From Melitaea cinxia (Eukaryota; Arthropoda; Insecta; Lepidoptera; Nymphalidae): a stretch of DNA of 64,000 nt. This document shows, one piece after another, positions 42,189-54,365 of the stretch. Both the position numbers and the translations under genes were made by a program. Every line of letters begins with the position of its first letter. The first letter of the stretch is position 1. The notes under the pieces were generated by a model. The model had not been told where the DNA came from, did no database searches, and saw only the letters and a program-made list of their open reading frames with translations. The DNA lies in NCBI RefSeq assembly GCF_905220565.1, contig NC_059408.1, forward strand, positions 11,408,508-11,472,507, read 5' to 3'.

Positions 42189-43507
42189 TGGTTAATAAAA
42201 AAAAAATAAAACTATTTTAACATCGTTTCATTCACTACAAGTTTTAAAAAGATGTGTTTGAACTTGACTGGATAATTAAAAAGTATTTTATCCACCAAGA
42301 TATATAAATATAAGAATATATATAGAATAGGGAGAGTGTGCACTTAACTCGAAATTAAATAAACTTAGGTGCTAATTATTTTCGCAGTACACGCTTAAAG
42401 TTTTTCTGTACATAAACGTTAAATAAGGCTTCATTATTGAGTAGTTTCGTGACCCGAAAATTTAATAAGGAATGTTCGCTGTTATTCATGAAAATAATTG
42501 TCTCATAATAATAATCTTACTACTTTCATTTCGACGTCAGTTGCGACCGTATTCGGAAAACAGTAGCAAGAACGCCTCAATTAAATCGTATGTACGGTAT
42601 GTGCCGCGGGCGAAATGTCACTTCGAGTAGTAATTACGTACGCGTTGTTAAATATTATTGTGGGCGTAGCTCTCTGAAGGGCGGTAATCAGCGGTTGTGA
42701 AGGTACAGTCGGTAGGACTTTAGTGCTTTATTTCTTTCTGTCAATTCAGATAATAAGTTCCTTCTAAATATATTTAGGTGTGTCATTCAATCTTATGTTT
42801 TATTAAGCTACATAAGAATGTAACAGGTTTTCTCCTCAGCAGTTGAAAATGTGCAGATGTAATTTTTTTTACAGGTAAATAGAGAATAATATTTATATAA
42901 ATATAATATATTAGGAAACAGGTATTCGGAATGAGTAAAAAATTAAAACAAAGTAACATAGTTGTAAAGTTATTCGTCGAATAATTATAACGGTTGAAAA
43001 AAATGATCTGTTTCGTAACAGCGTTCAATGGTCAATGGTGTGTCAATAAAAAAATACTGTATTATACAGAAAGAGTACGTAAGCGTCTTATTACTGGACA
43101 AAAGCCTTAAAAGAAATAATAGATCTTATTTCACAAAACTGCTCACCAACCAGTTACCAGAATACTAAAAATACTTTCTACAAAAAAAAAAGATTTCTTC
43201 ATGATTTTTTCTTTAACGTCATAATCTAAGCTTTTTCTGTTCATTATTAGGTTATGATCATTGACACGTTATTACTAGGAACAAAAGTACTTATTAAATT
43301 TACCCTAATACCCTATCTTACAGCACAATTAAATTAAGAAATATTTTCGCTGACTGTACAAGAGATTTTTTTCTCAGCAGTCGATATTTTCGAAGATAAA
43401 AAATTGTGACTTGTTGTCTACAGTTATTTGTGTTACATATCACTCCTTTTACCTTTAAAAATGCAATTTAAATACTGTAATAATATTTGTATATATGTTT
43501 GTATTCA
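42189..43507. other. non-coding stretch
   Basis: No gene was found. About 42535-42720 is less AT-rich, with several CpG sites, and could be a conserved non-coding element. Confidence 0.4.
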
Positions 43508-43720
43508 TCATTTCAGCCTTTACAGCCCACTGCTGGACATAGGCCTCCACAAGTTCGCACCAAAAATGGAATGAACTCATGTGTTTTGCTCATAGTCACC
43601 ACGCTAGGCAGGCGGGTTGGTAACCGCAGGGCTGGCTTTGTCGCACCGAAGACGCTGCTGCCCGTCTTCAACCTGTGTATTTCAAATCTAGCAGTTGGAT
43701 GGTTATCCCACCATCGGTCG
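43508..43720 (-). repeat. RTE LINE 3'-end fragment
   Basis: This is the reverse-complement orientation of the 36226 and 38247 repeats (GCCCACTGCTGGACATAGGC, CTCCACAAGTTCGC). It extends further into the 3' UTR than those copies, through CACGCTAGGCAGGCGGGTTG and CCCACCATCGGTCGGC. Confidence 0.65.
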
Positions 43721-43917
43721 GCTGTTTGTATTATGGGTGTATTTATTTTATATATATTTGTTCCTCAAAGTTTTACCAAGAGTAACTAATTACCCATTCG
43801 TATGTATTTCGTGATGTTATAAAATTTAAGTATTCTAGAGCTTTAGCTAGTCTTTATGTATGGTTGTGTTGTTAATAAACTAACATATTTACTAATTATA
43901 TGTATATACATTTTTTT

Positions 43918-44152
43918 GTTGACCCAGAGGAAATCCCCAATGGATGCCTCCAGCCCGGGAGAGCTGGAGGGTATGTCCGATTCGCACGGAGTAAAATCTT
44001 TGGGGTGTTCCTTCGCTTGCCTGGGGCGGGATCACGGGGACGCTAAGCATTTCCGTGATCCCGCCGGTGTTGCCCAATTAGGACCCGTCACCATTAACGA
44101 CCTCCAAGAGGCTCTCTCGAACAGTAAGGATGCCTCCATCCTCGGGACCTAA
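43918..44152 (+). repeat. higher-GC block, probable retroelement fragment
   Basis: The block has sharp composition edges against AT-rich DNA and an open plus-strand frame of about 75 codons (GLGRDHGDAK-like, without a recognised domain). It holds two inverted pairs: CCAGCCCGGGAGAGCTGG, and GGGATCACGG with CCGTGATCCC (about 44029-44062), the latter a strong hairpin. I suspect a LINE ORF1 or 5' UTR remnant; the family is not recognised. Confidence 0.35.
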
Positions 44153-47100
44153 TTATATACTATATATGTTTTATATTATAATGAATGAATTAATACAATG
44201 TACAAGTGAAAATAGTTTTTTGTCTGATTTTGCTAATCTCGCGTTCGTTGGGACTGATGTTATTCTTTTTAATTTTATTTTTTAGTACTAGCCAACCAGA
44301 CTGGTTAAGGAGTTATACGGGTAAGGCAAATAAAACTACTGTTACAATATAACCGCAAAATTTCGAAAGGCGGAGAATTGACTTTAAAATTAATTTATAG
44401 AATAAAATTATTCATTCTGTACGAGAGCGCATAATATATTTCGGACTAAGAGTATTTCAGAATTTTTCAAGTTAATATATATCACACACTTAAATATATA
44501 GTCCCTTGGTGACCGAGCTTAACTCGGTATTTTTAGTAAATCATGTTTTTTGGAAATCATATTTAAATACGAATTAGGTACATGTTGATAAAATATGAAT
44601 AATATTTTCCGATTTTACCGACCTAATAATATGAACTGGTTATTTTAATAAAAAATCATGAGTGCAATTAGAAAAAAAGAAAAAAATTATAGATCTTGGA
44701 GACATGGTGATTTGAACCGTGGTCTACTCGGTCAATCCCGACCGGCTGATTTCCCACCTGAGCTATTAAAACTTTATTATTAATATTACCTTTGTATTCT
44801 AACGATATTGTTGCCATTTCTTCATTGCCTAAAAACAGGGATAAAACGACATTTTCTAAAAATGAATCCTAGCTATATCGATTTATCGAAATGCAGGGAC
44901 ATACTAAATTTCATGAAAATCGTTGGAGCCGTTTCCGAGATTCAGGTATTAGATATATCGATTTCATGATCTAATTATCGTATTAATAGTTAGAACATTA
45001 ATTTAGTTTATTGTAGAGTGCTGACTATATGACGTCATCGCAACATTTTTTTTGTAAATACACCGATTTGTTTTAACTTTTCTTTTATACAAAACCTAAT
45101 TTGGTGTAGTAAGTAGTTCGAAGGTTATACGCGTACATATATTTCTGTGATTAGTTTTTATTTATATATAAAGAAGGGAAAACGCCATCCATATTTTCTT
45201 TGAGTACAATAGACAATAATCAGTCAAAATAATAAAGACAAATAATCTCATATATATATAAGATTATTTGTCTTATTATTATGAAATTAATTATGATCAC
45301 GTTATTTATACAGGTTTAGTTTTGACCCGAGAAAATAGTATTTAATGTAACATAAAATTATTCATTGGGAAAAAAACATTAAAAAAAAGTATTAAAACCC
45401 ATATAAACTTCCTATAATTTTGTACAGATATTTTATTATATACGTTATAAAATGGCTAGTAAATATCAAATACAGAAAAAATCTTTTCCAAGTTTCACAA
45501 TTCCATACAAAATCAAAGCATTTTGATTATACGTTCATTTTTGACTCTGACTTTATCTTACTTGAAAAAAAAAAGCAGATTAAAAATAAACCTGTAATTT
45601 TTTTTAAATTGAAATCCTAAAGCCAGTACCACCTAGTACTAGTCAATAAGTGTTATATTAAGGATTTTAAGTACCGGTAAGTAGGTACAGCACGTTAATT
45701 TTCATAACACATTGCGTGTAATTGCAAATTGGAACTTCATTATATTCTCTGTTTATGATTTTTAGTCATAAAAATTGCTGGTAATGACCAATGCACCTCT
45801 TATTACTAGGGCTTTTAAAATCCTATATTTCTGTTATTTCTACCTTCATGATTTTCTACTTGTGTTGGTAAACTATGATTACGTGTTGTTAATATTGCAA
45901 AAAGTATTTGTACAATTATACGCTGATGCTTATTCGCTACATAAAGGTGTGTTTAATTTTATTGAAAATAAAATTTTCAAAAAAAATAGTGTAGGTAATT
46001 ACCGTTGTCTATCAAAAGTGTATATAATTAATTTTAATAAAATTCGTTTGGCAACAACATTTTTTATGTTCTTATGTCTATGTGTGACATTTAATCCCAA
46101 AATGTATATGGGATGTCTCGTAGAGCTGCGTGTGTTTTTTTAAAAGAACTTAAAAAAAGTGTTAATTTTTTTAATCTTGTATATAATCTTATATATAGAT
46201 AATAGACATATATAATCCCATAATACATACGTAATGTTTCGTAGTGTTGTGTGTATTTCCTTAAAAATATCTAGAATAGGTTAAAAATATCTAGAGTAGT
46301 GTCTACATTAGTGCACACTTATTTAGCGTATGGTCGAAATTAATTTTTCAGTGGATAGTGTATATCTGGTACATTTAATAAGGGCTCCTGCTAGTGCTTT
46401 GCTCGTATAAAAATAATAAATAATTATTACTCGAAACACCTGGGAGGAATAATAGCTAGCTGTTTCTGTTATGATTGTTTTAATTTTAAGATTCAGATGT
46501 ACTTATATAATCTATTTTTCCTTAATCGTCCTATTCTGGATAGTAACAAAGTAGAGCCACACATTGATAATTAATTACCTTCACTTTACGAAACAAAAGT
46601 ATTTTTAACAGAGTGCAGGTACTTCAATGTTGTTTTAAATACCCTTTTATGAATAGAAGAATACCTCTGATAGAAATTATAATAGGTATTCTTCGTACCC
46701 AAAAAAGATAGGCAGCTCTACCCATTTAGTATATAGAATAGTATTCGACTAAACGCATTTAGATGAAACTCGGCACGTATTAAAAGATCACTAGCTAGAG
46801 ATTCAGAATTAAGCATGTGGGGAATATGCTTTATCGCGAAATTCACAAAAGATAGAAAGTTGCGCAGTCAAAACTGCAAGATGCAGCCAGTGTAACTATA
46901 AGTAACAAAAGCAAATTATAGTTTCACAAATGTATCTATATTTTTTCATTGTCTTAATTAAGTTCTAATTAGGCCACGTCTCAGCAATTGCTAAAAAGTT
47001 ATCTTAGGGAGCTATAATAGTACCAAACAGATAAATACTAGTGATATTTTTGCATGCATCCAAAAATCGTGAAATCCTTTTATCAGAGACTCTACACATG

Positions 47101-48098
47101 CAATTAAGCCTTTTTTAATTGATACCTATATGATACAAAAATGTTATAAATTTAAATAAGATATCACTATAAAAATTAAAGAATCATTAAAACGAGGTTT
47201 TACTAAAACATACCCACAACTATTAATAATATACAGATATTTTTATATTTATATATTATTATTTTGTGTATCAGCGTTATTTTTTTGTATGTGTGTATAT
47301 ATATATAATGTATGTATATATGTGAGTTTGCGCGTGTATATGTATATGTGTGTGTATGTATATATGTATATATATTTCAATGATTTAATATTTTCTTATT
47401 GTACGTCTATCTACTTTAATTTCTGTCTGTAACCGTTCTTTTTTGAGTGACTTGGAAAAAAACTCTTATAATCACACCCATTATACGCGAGTCTCCATGA
47501 CAAATATATTATGTACATAGTTTTGTACGTATAATAAATTGTTAAATAAATAGATAAAATACCCAATTGATAAGACATATCAACAACCTATGTGCGTGAT
47601 ACACTTTATCAACCGGTTTAAGAAAGTCCTTAATATATTTAATTCTCATATTTACAATCCATTTAAAGTATGGCGCTATTTTTTTTACTTCATTTATGAA
47701 CCAATTACACCTAATAAAAATACGAGCTCTCAAACATTTTTATGGTAATGCCATTTTCTACTTAAACACCAACAATTACGAAAGTGCCATAAAAATTTAC
47801 ACCCGCTTATCTTGACAACAAAATAAAAGGATTGAGAACTAAAAGGATCGAGTGAGGTAGTTTAGAACCTTCGGATGCTGACAAAAAAAATTACCTTCAC
47901 TTTATCTACGAACAAGGAGAGGTTAGACATAACTATTTAATGTATCTAATTATTGTTATAAAAAGAAATTAATAGCCTAAAGCTTATTATTCGGTGTAGG
48001 ATTACATAAATGATAAAGATTTGTGGATTAAGTGAAGCTTTATTTCGTGCAAAATATAAATAAATAAATAATAAATAAATATCTTATAACATACGCAT
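44153..48098. other. long AT-rich stretch without genes
   Basis: A minus-strand tRNA-like box pair (TAGCTCAGGTGGGAAA and GGTTCAAATC, about 44700-44770) looks like another SINE head. About 44865-44960 resembles lepidopteran repeats (AAATTTCATGAAAATCGTTG). A TATA/TGTG microsatellite lies at 47275-47375. The 122-codon plus-strand frame at 45775-46143 is AT-driven and shows no family pattern. Confidence 0.4.
45231..45280. repeat. hairpin-forming inverted repeat
   Basis: AATAAAGACAAATAATCT pairs with AGATTATTTGTCTTATT across a short TATATATA loop, nearly perfectly. It may be a tiny MITE or a double-stranded RNA source. Function unknown. Confidence 0.7.
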
Positions 48099-48306
48099 AC
48101 GGTCGTCTGCTCCTATGGTGAGAAACCTAATGCTTGTGCAACAGGCAACAGAAGACTGTTATAACTATATATTTTTTTATAAATATGCATAGAAATAATA
48201 TATATAAATATATAAATACAAATATTACACCCAGACTCAGGTGGGAATCGAACCCGCAACCCGCGGCACAGTAAGCAGGGTCACTACAAACTGCGCCAAC
48301 GGGCTA
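48099..48306 (-). repeat. tRNA-derived SINE (family B), near full length
   Basis: From CTAGCCCGTTGGCGCAGTTT with a B box GGTTCGATTCCC to GGAGCAGACGACCG, colinear with the copy at 32020. Confidence 0.75.
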
Positions 48307-48592
48307 GTATATACCACTATATTACCGATTTTATATCGAAACACAGTTTACTTTTTTAGAAGAGTAGTAACTACGGAGTTTCTTGTGGATTCTTCTCTGT
48401 AGAATCTACATTCTGAATCGGAGGTAGCTTCGCTTTTAACAATAACTAAAACTTAAATTTGTAAGATGACAATTCTGAGGTGCTTTTGAAGCCTATTTGA
48501 ATAAAGTTTTTTTTTAATTTTATTTGTTTGTTAATACCTACGATTTTATTTTTGTGTTACCCCCTCATTAGGAATTCTAAACATTTTTGAAT

Positions 48593-48715
48593 ATCATATC
48601 AAAAATTGACCGCTCCAGCGGGATTCGAACCCGCGTCTCCGACTGACCGTGTCGGCGCTCTAGCCAATTAAGCTATGGAACGATATACCCGCTAGAGCGA
48701 AATTCTTGATATGAT
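48593..48715. repeat. tRNA-like sequence inside a ~28-bp inverted repeat
   Basis: Arms at 48593-48622 and 48688-48715 match as inverted repeats (ATCATATCAA, AATT, CGCTC and AGCGGG shared, with few differences). Between and overlapping them, 48611-48682 on the minus strand folds as a 72-base cloverleaf; see the separate entry. Confidence 0.75.
48611..48682 (-). tRNA. tRNA-like cloverleaf, probable pseudogene or mobile relic
   Basis: The acceptor pairs CGTTCCA with TGGAGCG (one wobble), the anticodon stem pairs CCGAC with GTCGG, and the T arm is GCGGG-TTCGAAT-CCCGC. The A box is TAGCTTAATTGGC and the B box GGTTCGAATCC. The anticodon loop ACGGTCA would give GGT (Thr) but lacks the universal U33. 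With the flanking inverted repeat, this points to a tRNA-derived repeat and not a working tRNA gene. Confidence 0.45.
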
Positions 48716-49385
48716 GATTTTTATTTTCGGTTTAAGCGAACCGTGTTATTTGTTTGTTTTTCATTTTTTTGTGTTCAAAAAAATTTATTATGCGAGTAAT
48801 AATACGGGTTAAAAATTATTTAAATGTTACTTTAACAGACTATTATACATTTTTTATCGCTAGGCTTTATAAAGAATCACACAATCACAGTGACTAGTGC
48901 TCCGTTATATAATAATACTTTTTATTATACACCATTAACAGAAAGAATAAAATAATAACATAAAATGAAAGATGTACAAAAGCGGTCTTATCGCTGAAAG
49001 CTATATAATAGGGGATTCATGTGTCTGATTTTGATTCTGGACTCATTATGTTTTTCATAGATTTTTGATAAGTTTTCTTTAATCGCAGAATATTAAATGT
49101 TACAGTGAAATAAATAATCGTTTAATATAAGAGTAACTTGACATTAAAAAAAATGCAAATCTCTATCGATAAACGCTTAACATTCTTAAGAGACAGGTCA
49201 AAATCATTGTAAACAACTATTGAATTTATCTATTTAGAGATAAAATCAACAACAACAGTTACCTACGTGAGATGAAAAGTTTATAACAATGTAGGCGTAC
49301 GTGGGTGTCATCCAGCTGTAATGTTTATAAGCAATAAATAGTACCGGAATTTATGTTACCAGAGTCAGACTAAACCATCGATGAA
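48716..49385. other. AT-rich non-coding stretch
   Basis: Nothing is recognised. Confidence 0.4.
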
Positions 49386-49700
49386 CGAATGATTCAGCCA
49401 CAACCCACTGCTGGGCAAAAGCCTCTTTCTACATATAGGAGAAGGATAGCTTTATCAACCACGCTGCTCCACTGCTGGTTGAGGATATGAGTAACCATCG
49501 CTATCAGGCATTTATGATAACAAACAGGACCGACGGCTTAACGTGCTCTCCGACACACGGGAGACCCACAAGAACAGAAATTCAAACTGGAAATAAATAT
49601 TTGTACAAAAACAAATATCTAGTCCGAGCGGGTATCGAACCCACTGACGGTTTGTTGTTTTAGGCGACTATTCGCGCTACTACACCAGAGTGGTTGCTGG
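49386..49700 (-). repeat. tRNA-derived SINE (family A), near full length
   Basis: On the minus strand the B box is GGGTTCGATACCC, the body contains GGAGAGCACGTTAAGCCGTC and GGAGCAGCGTGGTTGATAAA, and the tail contains CCCAGCAGTGGGTTGTGGCT. It is colinear with the other family A copies. Confidence 0.75.
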
Positions 49701-52700
49701 GCTAAACGTCATCGCCAATTAAATAATGAACAAAATTAAAATTTTTATAGTCAAAATCAATTTAAATGTCGTAACTATAACAAAATCTGTATACATAATA
49801 ATGAGTCGCCAATATTAACTGGACTAATTATATACATATATTATATTTTCATATTTTTACTTGTGTTACCGTTACAACAAGGTTTATATAATGACAATTA
49901 AAAAAATTAAAAACCTAGAAAAAAAATCGGTACGAGGCTCGCGGGCGGGTAATTTTATTACATTACAGTAACAAATAACTACGACATTCGCTACATTTTA
50001 TATTTAAATCGCATCTAAACGCTTTAAGTGCTACATTTTTCAAACGTTAAAGGACAAGAACGGCTACATGGTTTTATTAATAAGATAGATTACTCGCATT
50101 CGCTAAATTTATTTCTCCTCATTACGCAAAATAAATAATCCATATAACCTCAAAGACGGAAAAGGTCACACATCGATCTTTGCGACTCAGCACAATTTAA
50201 GCGCACCAATTAAGGGTGACTCAATAAATTCAACAAAAATAAAACACGCCACATTTAGTATCTCAAAAGCGTCGCAAAAAAAGCCTGTCGTCTGATAACC
50301 GAGGCGTACCAAAAAAGTAAGCAGTATCATTAAGCACACAAAATATGTTTTCCATTTACACAGACGCTTCGAGGCGGTTATAATATTGTACACGCCGAGT
50401 GTTTACTCAGTAAGAAGTGTTTCGGATCGGTAACACCTGCCGCGTTTTCCCACGATTGCATTCGTTCGTCTTCGGGTAGAGTCGGGCTCAGTCGGCTCCG
50501 CGCGTCTCGTGCATACAAATTACGTACTGATGATAGAGTTAGTTTAGTAGAGTTCTATCGCTTGTCACGCGTCAAACGCACTGTGGTACGGTTGAAACGA
50601 TTCAAACGCTTCACCAAGGACGTGCTCCTGCATAAACCCACCTTATCGATATCACGATCCGTTTATATTTTGATTTATCGATATGTCAATTATATATTAA
50701 TGTCGATGTCGTAAATCTCGGTTAGTACGTGAACATTTTTAATAAGCGCCAATAAATAATAGCTTCACGGCATCTTTTATTGTTTCGTCGTTTTTATATT
50801 TAGGTATTATTAACGGAATAAGTAACTTCCATATAATAAAATATCGTCGATGTATTTTAATACATGCGATAAAAAATATAAACGTACAGTAATATGCGCC
50901 CCGTTATATTAAAAAGAGTAATACGTGCTTACGCTCAGTGTGGCAAATAGTAAAAGAGTTGATAGAAATAAAACAATATTGTCAGCGACTGGTACGGCCG
51001 GTCGGGTGTTTACAATATATTAGTAGGCCAAATAAGTAGTGTATAAATTGCATCGTAGTGTACCGTTGCATGTACCGGTGGAGATGAACAAAACAAAGTG
51101 TGACCTTGCACGTTTTGTTCGCTTTAATTAGATGCGAGACTCGTCCGATCTTGTTACATTATTTTTACTTCTTTTTTAAAACGTAAAGTTTTTTCGATGT
51201 AAATAAAATTAAAGACGGGACTATTCTTGAAATTTGTTTTTTATGTTTGTTTGTTGATGGACAAAAACATCAAATTATGTTTTTTTTTTTTAGTTTTGAA
51301 GTAAAAAGTTGAGTAGCTAATTATTGTCTTTTAAAATTGAGGATAACCTTTTCGAGTATGTGAACCATTAATCAATTTACAATGTATGTACCGTATATAG
51401 TTATAATTATGTCGACATAAACATCCCGAGTAAGTGAAAAGCAATAAAAATGTCGGCTGTCGGTCAGAAGAGTTCCGGTCAATAAGTAGGATTACACGAT
51501 TACTGATCCGTTCTTATTAGATTACTGCCTGTGACTTTGTTCATATGCTAATTTCAATTTGTATGTTTAAGTCCTTAAATAAACTGATTTCTATGGGATA
51601 TAATTTATATTTCGTTCCGTATAGAAACTATATATTTTTCCGGGATAAAATAATAAAAATATATGTCATTCTCTGACTTAAACTATTACTAAGTAACAAA
51701 ATAATAGATAAGTATAGATATTTTACTCTATGAAAAACAAACATTGAATATTTACCAGAATAAAGAGAAGCCTTGTGTCATTCTATATTAATTGTGTCGC
51801 GACCTGCGCCGAATTTCATTCAAATCATCCAGTCGTTAATGAGTAACAAACAACCGTCCAAACTTACGCGTTTATAACAGTAGTAAGATAGTAATATTAT
51901 TACAAACGAGTTGAGCGTTAATTAAAAATCAATACGACCGCAAAAACTACGATACGGTGTAGTTGTTTCGCCGCGCACCTGCCTATTTCTCCCACGGTCT
52001 GGCTTTTGCAACTTTTTGCGTTTTTTAATTTTGCATTTTAAGTAACTTTCGTTCCATTTTTAAAATTATAGCATTATTACACCTCGTTCCTCATCCTCTG
52101 ACACGATTTTTGACAGACATTTTTGCTTTTTTATAAAGTTTCGATTTATCTCACGAAGGTTAGTTAGTAGGTTTGAAGCTATAATATACGTTGATTGATT
52201 TGCGAATTTAATGTAATTTCTTGTCTTAAATTCTAGTTATAAGTAATTTTCTTTTTCTGATTTTATTTTATTCTTGTGAATTTTTGTTACAGGCATATAG
52301 TTAGTAGGCTTACACATAATTTTGGAAAGGGTAATTATTGTCCTTAAAAAAAGGTACCTGTAACATAAAATTCTTCTACCTATGTCATTTCTTCTTATAT
52401 TAGATAGGTGCGTAGGTAACAAAACACTCAGTAGTTTGGTACATCCATGTTTTGTATGTTTTATTTTTAATTAATGTAAATATAAAATTTTCTTTAAAAT
52501 TACCGATGTAGGTAGCTAACGTAAGATATTAAAAAACAAATGTTTATACAACGACTGAAGGATAGACTTTAAATTAAAGCAGCAGGTAACTTTTTTTTTA
52601 AACATAATCTGATATAGGTAGGTATGAATAAATTTGCCCATTTCAAATTACAATAGCGTAGCAAAAAATGTAATAAAATCAGGACCAAAAATATTTGGTT

Positions 52701-52962
52701 AGCAAAAAAAACTACCACAGGTGTTTCATTGTTATTGTTAGTTTCTTTGTGTGGAAGGGGCACTAGGGCACTCGAAATTTTGGTCAAGGCTTTTTTATCT
52801 TTTTGGTGCATATGAAATTGGCGTGAATAATAAAAAAAGGATGAGTGCATAAAAAATAGCATTTTTATGCTTTTTTAAGCATAAATTTAACAAACCTTTT
52901 TATTCATCTATGTAATGAAATACATATATAAAGGCAAACTTCTGTCATTCTTTAACCAACTT
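49701..52962. other. long non-coding stretch with a promoter-like block
   Basis: No exon is supported. Bases 50400-50630 are CpG-richer and contain CTCAGTCGG, an initiator match (TCAGTC) near 50488-50493, without TATA box or DPE. A TATA-less promoter for a transcript outside my recognition is possible. The rest is AT-rich. Confidence 0.35.
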
Positions 52963-53222
52963 CAAAAAAGGAGGAGATTACTCAATTCGACCGTACATAT
53001 ATTATAACTTCGTCGTTTATGAACCAGTTTTGATAATTCTTTTTGTTGGAAAGGACATATCCCAAGTGTGGTCACATGAAACCAGGATCTGATGGTAGAA
53101 TTCCAGAGAAGTCGAGGGAAACCCTCGAAAATCGTAGTGACGACTAGTGAGTGCCCTTGTTAATTTTTTTCGTCTTTTTACGTTGTATTACTTGTTGATG
53201 TAATTGAAGTCGGTTTTTTCAT
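52963..53222. mobile_element. ACCGACTTC-family element, short copy
   Basis: It starts AACCAACTTCAAAAAAGGAG, contains CTCAATTCGACCGTA and TCGAGGGAAACCCTCGAAAA, and ends GTAATTGAAGTCGGTTTTTT. The ends are inverted repeats. It is an internally deleted relative of the element at 56678. Confidence 0.7.
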
Positions 53223-53999
53223 TTGCTAGCAAACAAGTATTCATGGATATATTTAGTGAAGAAAAAAAAAAATTGCAAAATATAAAGGCACCAACTTAAG
53301 AAGTTATAGGTAGTTTAGTTTTAATTATTATTCCGAAATTACATAAATTTACTTTATATACATATAGTTTTTTTTTCACCTAATTTTGTTTTAGTACGGG
53401 CTAATTATGAAATAAGTATATTAATTCCTATAAATGTTTTATGAACTGGAATTACAAGGTAGGTAGGTTTTAAAAGATTGTCTACAACAAGCGATATTTA
53501 ACTATAATCAAAATTAAGTAAATAATTGTAATTGCATTTAATTTCAATTATCAAACAAGGTTTTCCTAATCGCGTGGCGCGAAAAATCATCACGCCTAGC
53601 GCTACCTCCCGCCGTGATTGGCGCCCGAGTAACCAATAGAGAGTCGTCAGTTGCGCACGCCTACCTGACTATTTTCCAATTTAAATAGATATTCGAGTCA
53701 AATCCGTTTTAAATTCAAAAATGTTCCCTTTTTAAGTGGCTTTTTTGCATTATTTTGTCATGGATACGTTTCTATGTACATGCTGGTAGGTTTGTGTTCT
53801 TGAGTAAATGTTTATCTTCAAATTACATTGTCATATCTTCAAATTACTTTCAATACGTTGTGTCTCTGATTTAGAATAAGTATATGTTTTTGTTTCTGTC
53901 GTAAAAGGAAAACTATATTGGTAGCCACGATCTCGAAAACGGTAGTAACAATTTTCATAAAGTTTGCAGTATTACTCTATATTATGGTTATTTGGTTAT
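53223..53999. other. non-coding stretch with a CpG/CCAAT block
   Basis: About 53568-53680 is less AT-rich and holds GATTGGC and ACCAAT (CCAAT boxes on opposite strands) next to GGCGCCC and TGGCGCG. It may be regulatory or an old repeat. No frame is supported. Confidence 0.35.
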
Positions 54000-54172
54000 C
54001 TGAATATATAGGTATACAAATTACACGTCACGTTGTTTTTCCGCGTTGGACTCCTAAACTACTTAACCGATTTTAATCAAATTGAACGATAGGTTATATT
54101 TTATTTCGATATATATAATTATTATATTCAAGAAAAGAAAAGCTAATACGAAGTTCGCCAGGTCGGCTAGTA
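54000..54172 (-). repeat. lepidopteran interspersed repeat (opposite copy of 4748)
   Basis: The minus strand reads CTAGCCGACCTGGCGAACTT, then GATTAAAATCGGTTAAGTAG and GGAGTCCAACGCGGA, colinear with the repeat at 4748. Confidence 0.65.
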
Positions 54173-54179
54173 ATATAAT

Positions 54180-54365
54180 AAAATAAGGTACAGAGGTTCT
54201 TAGTTAGCATCTCGCCCCACCCAGGTGGATGACTGCTCACACGTGGTGGTTTTTACTCAGTAGGAGTCTGACATAACCCTCTGGATGGCGCCCCCGCGCT
54301 GGAGGATATCCATGAAAGATTTTTCTCACGTAAAAAAAAGGAGTCAGACTCTACCTTTATTTGAC
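54180..54365. repeat. less AT-rich repeat-like block
   Basis: This compact block (CCACCCAGGTGGATGACTGC, GGCGCCCCCGCGCTGGAGG) lies next to the 54000 repeat, with AGGAGTCTGACATAACC and a similar GGAGTCAGACTC near its end. It is probably a transposon remnant; the family is unknown. Confidence 0.3.

Noticed and set aside
45775..46143. 122-codon plus-strand frame
   Set aside because: Rich in F, L, I, N, K and Y as expected from AT-rich DNA; no start context, neighbours or family pattern.
47275..47375. CRISPR-like or satellite array
   Set aside because: It is a simple TATA/TGTG microsatellite with no spacers; no CRISPR array exists in the window.
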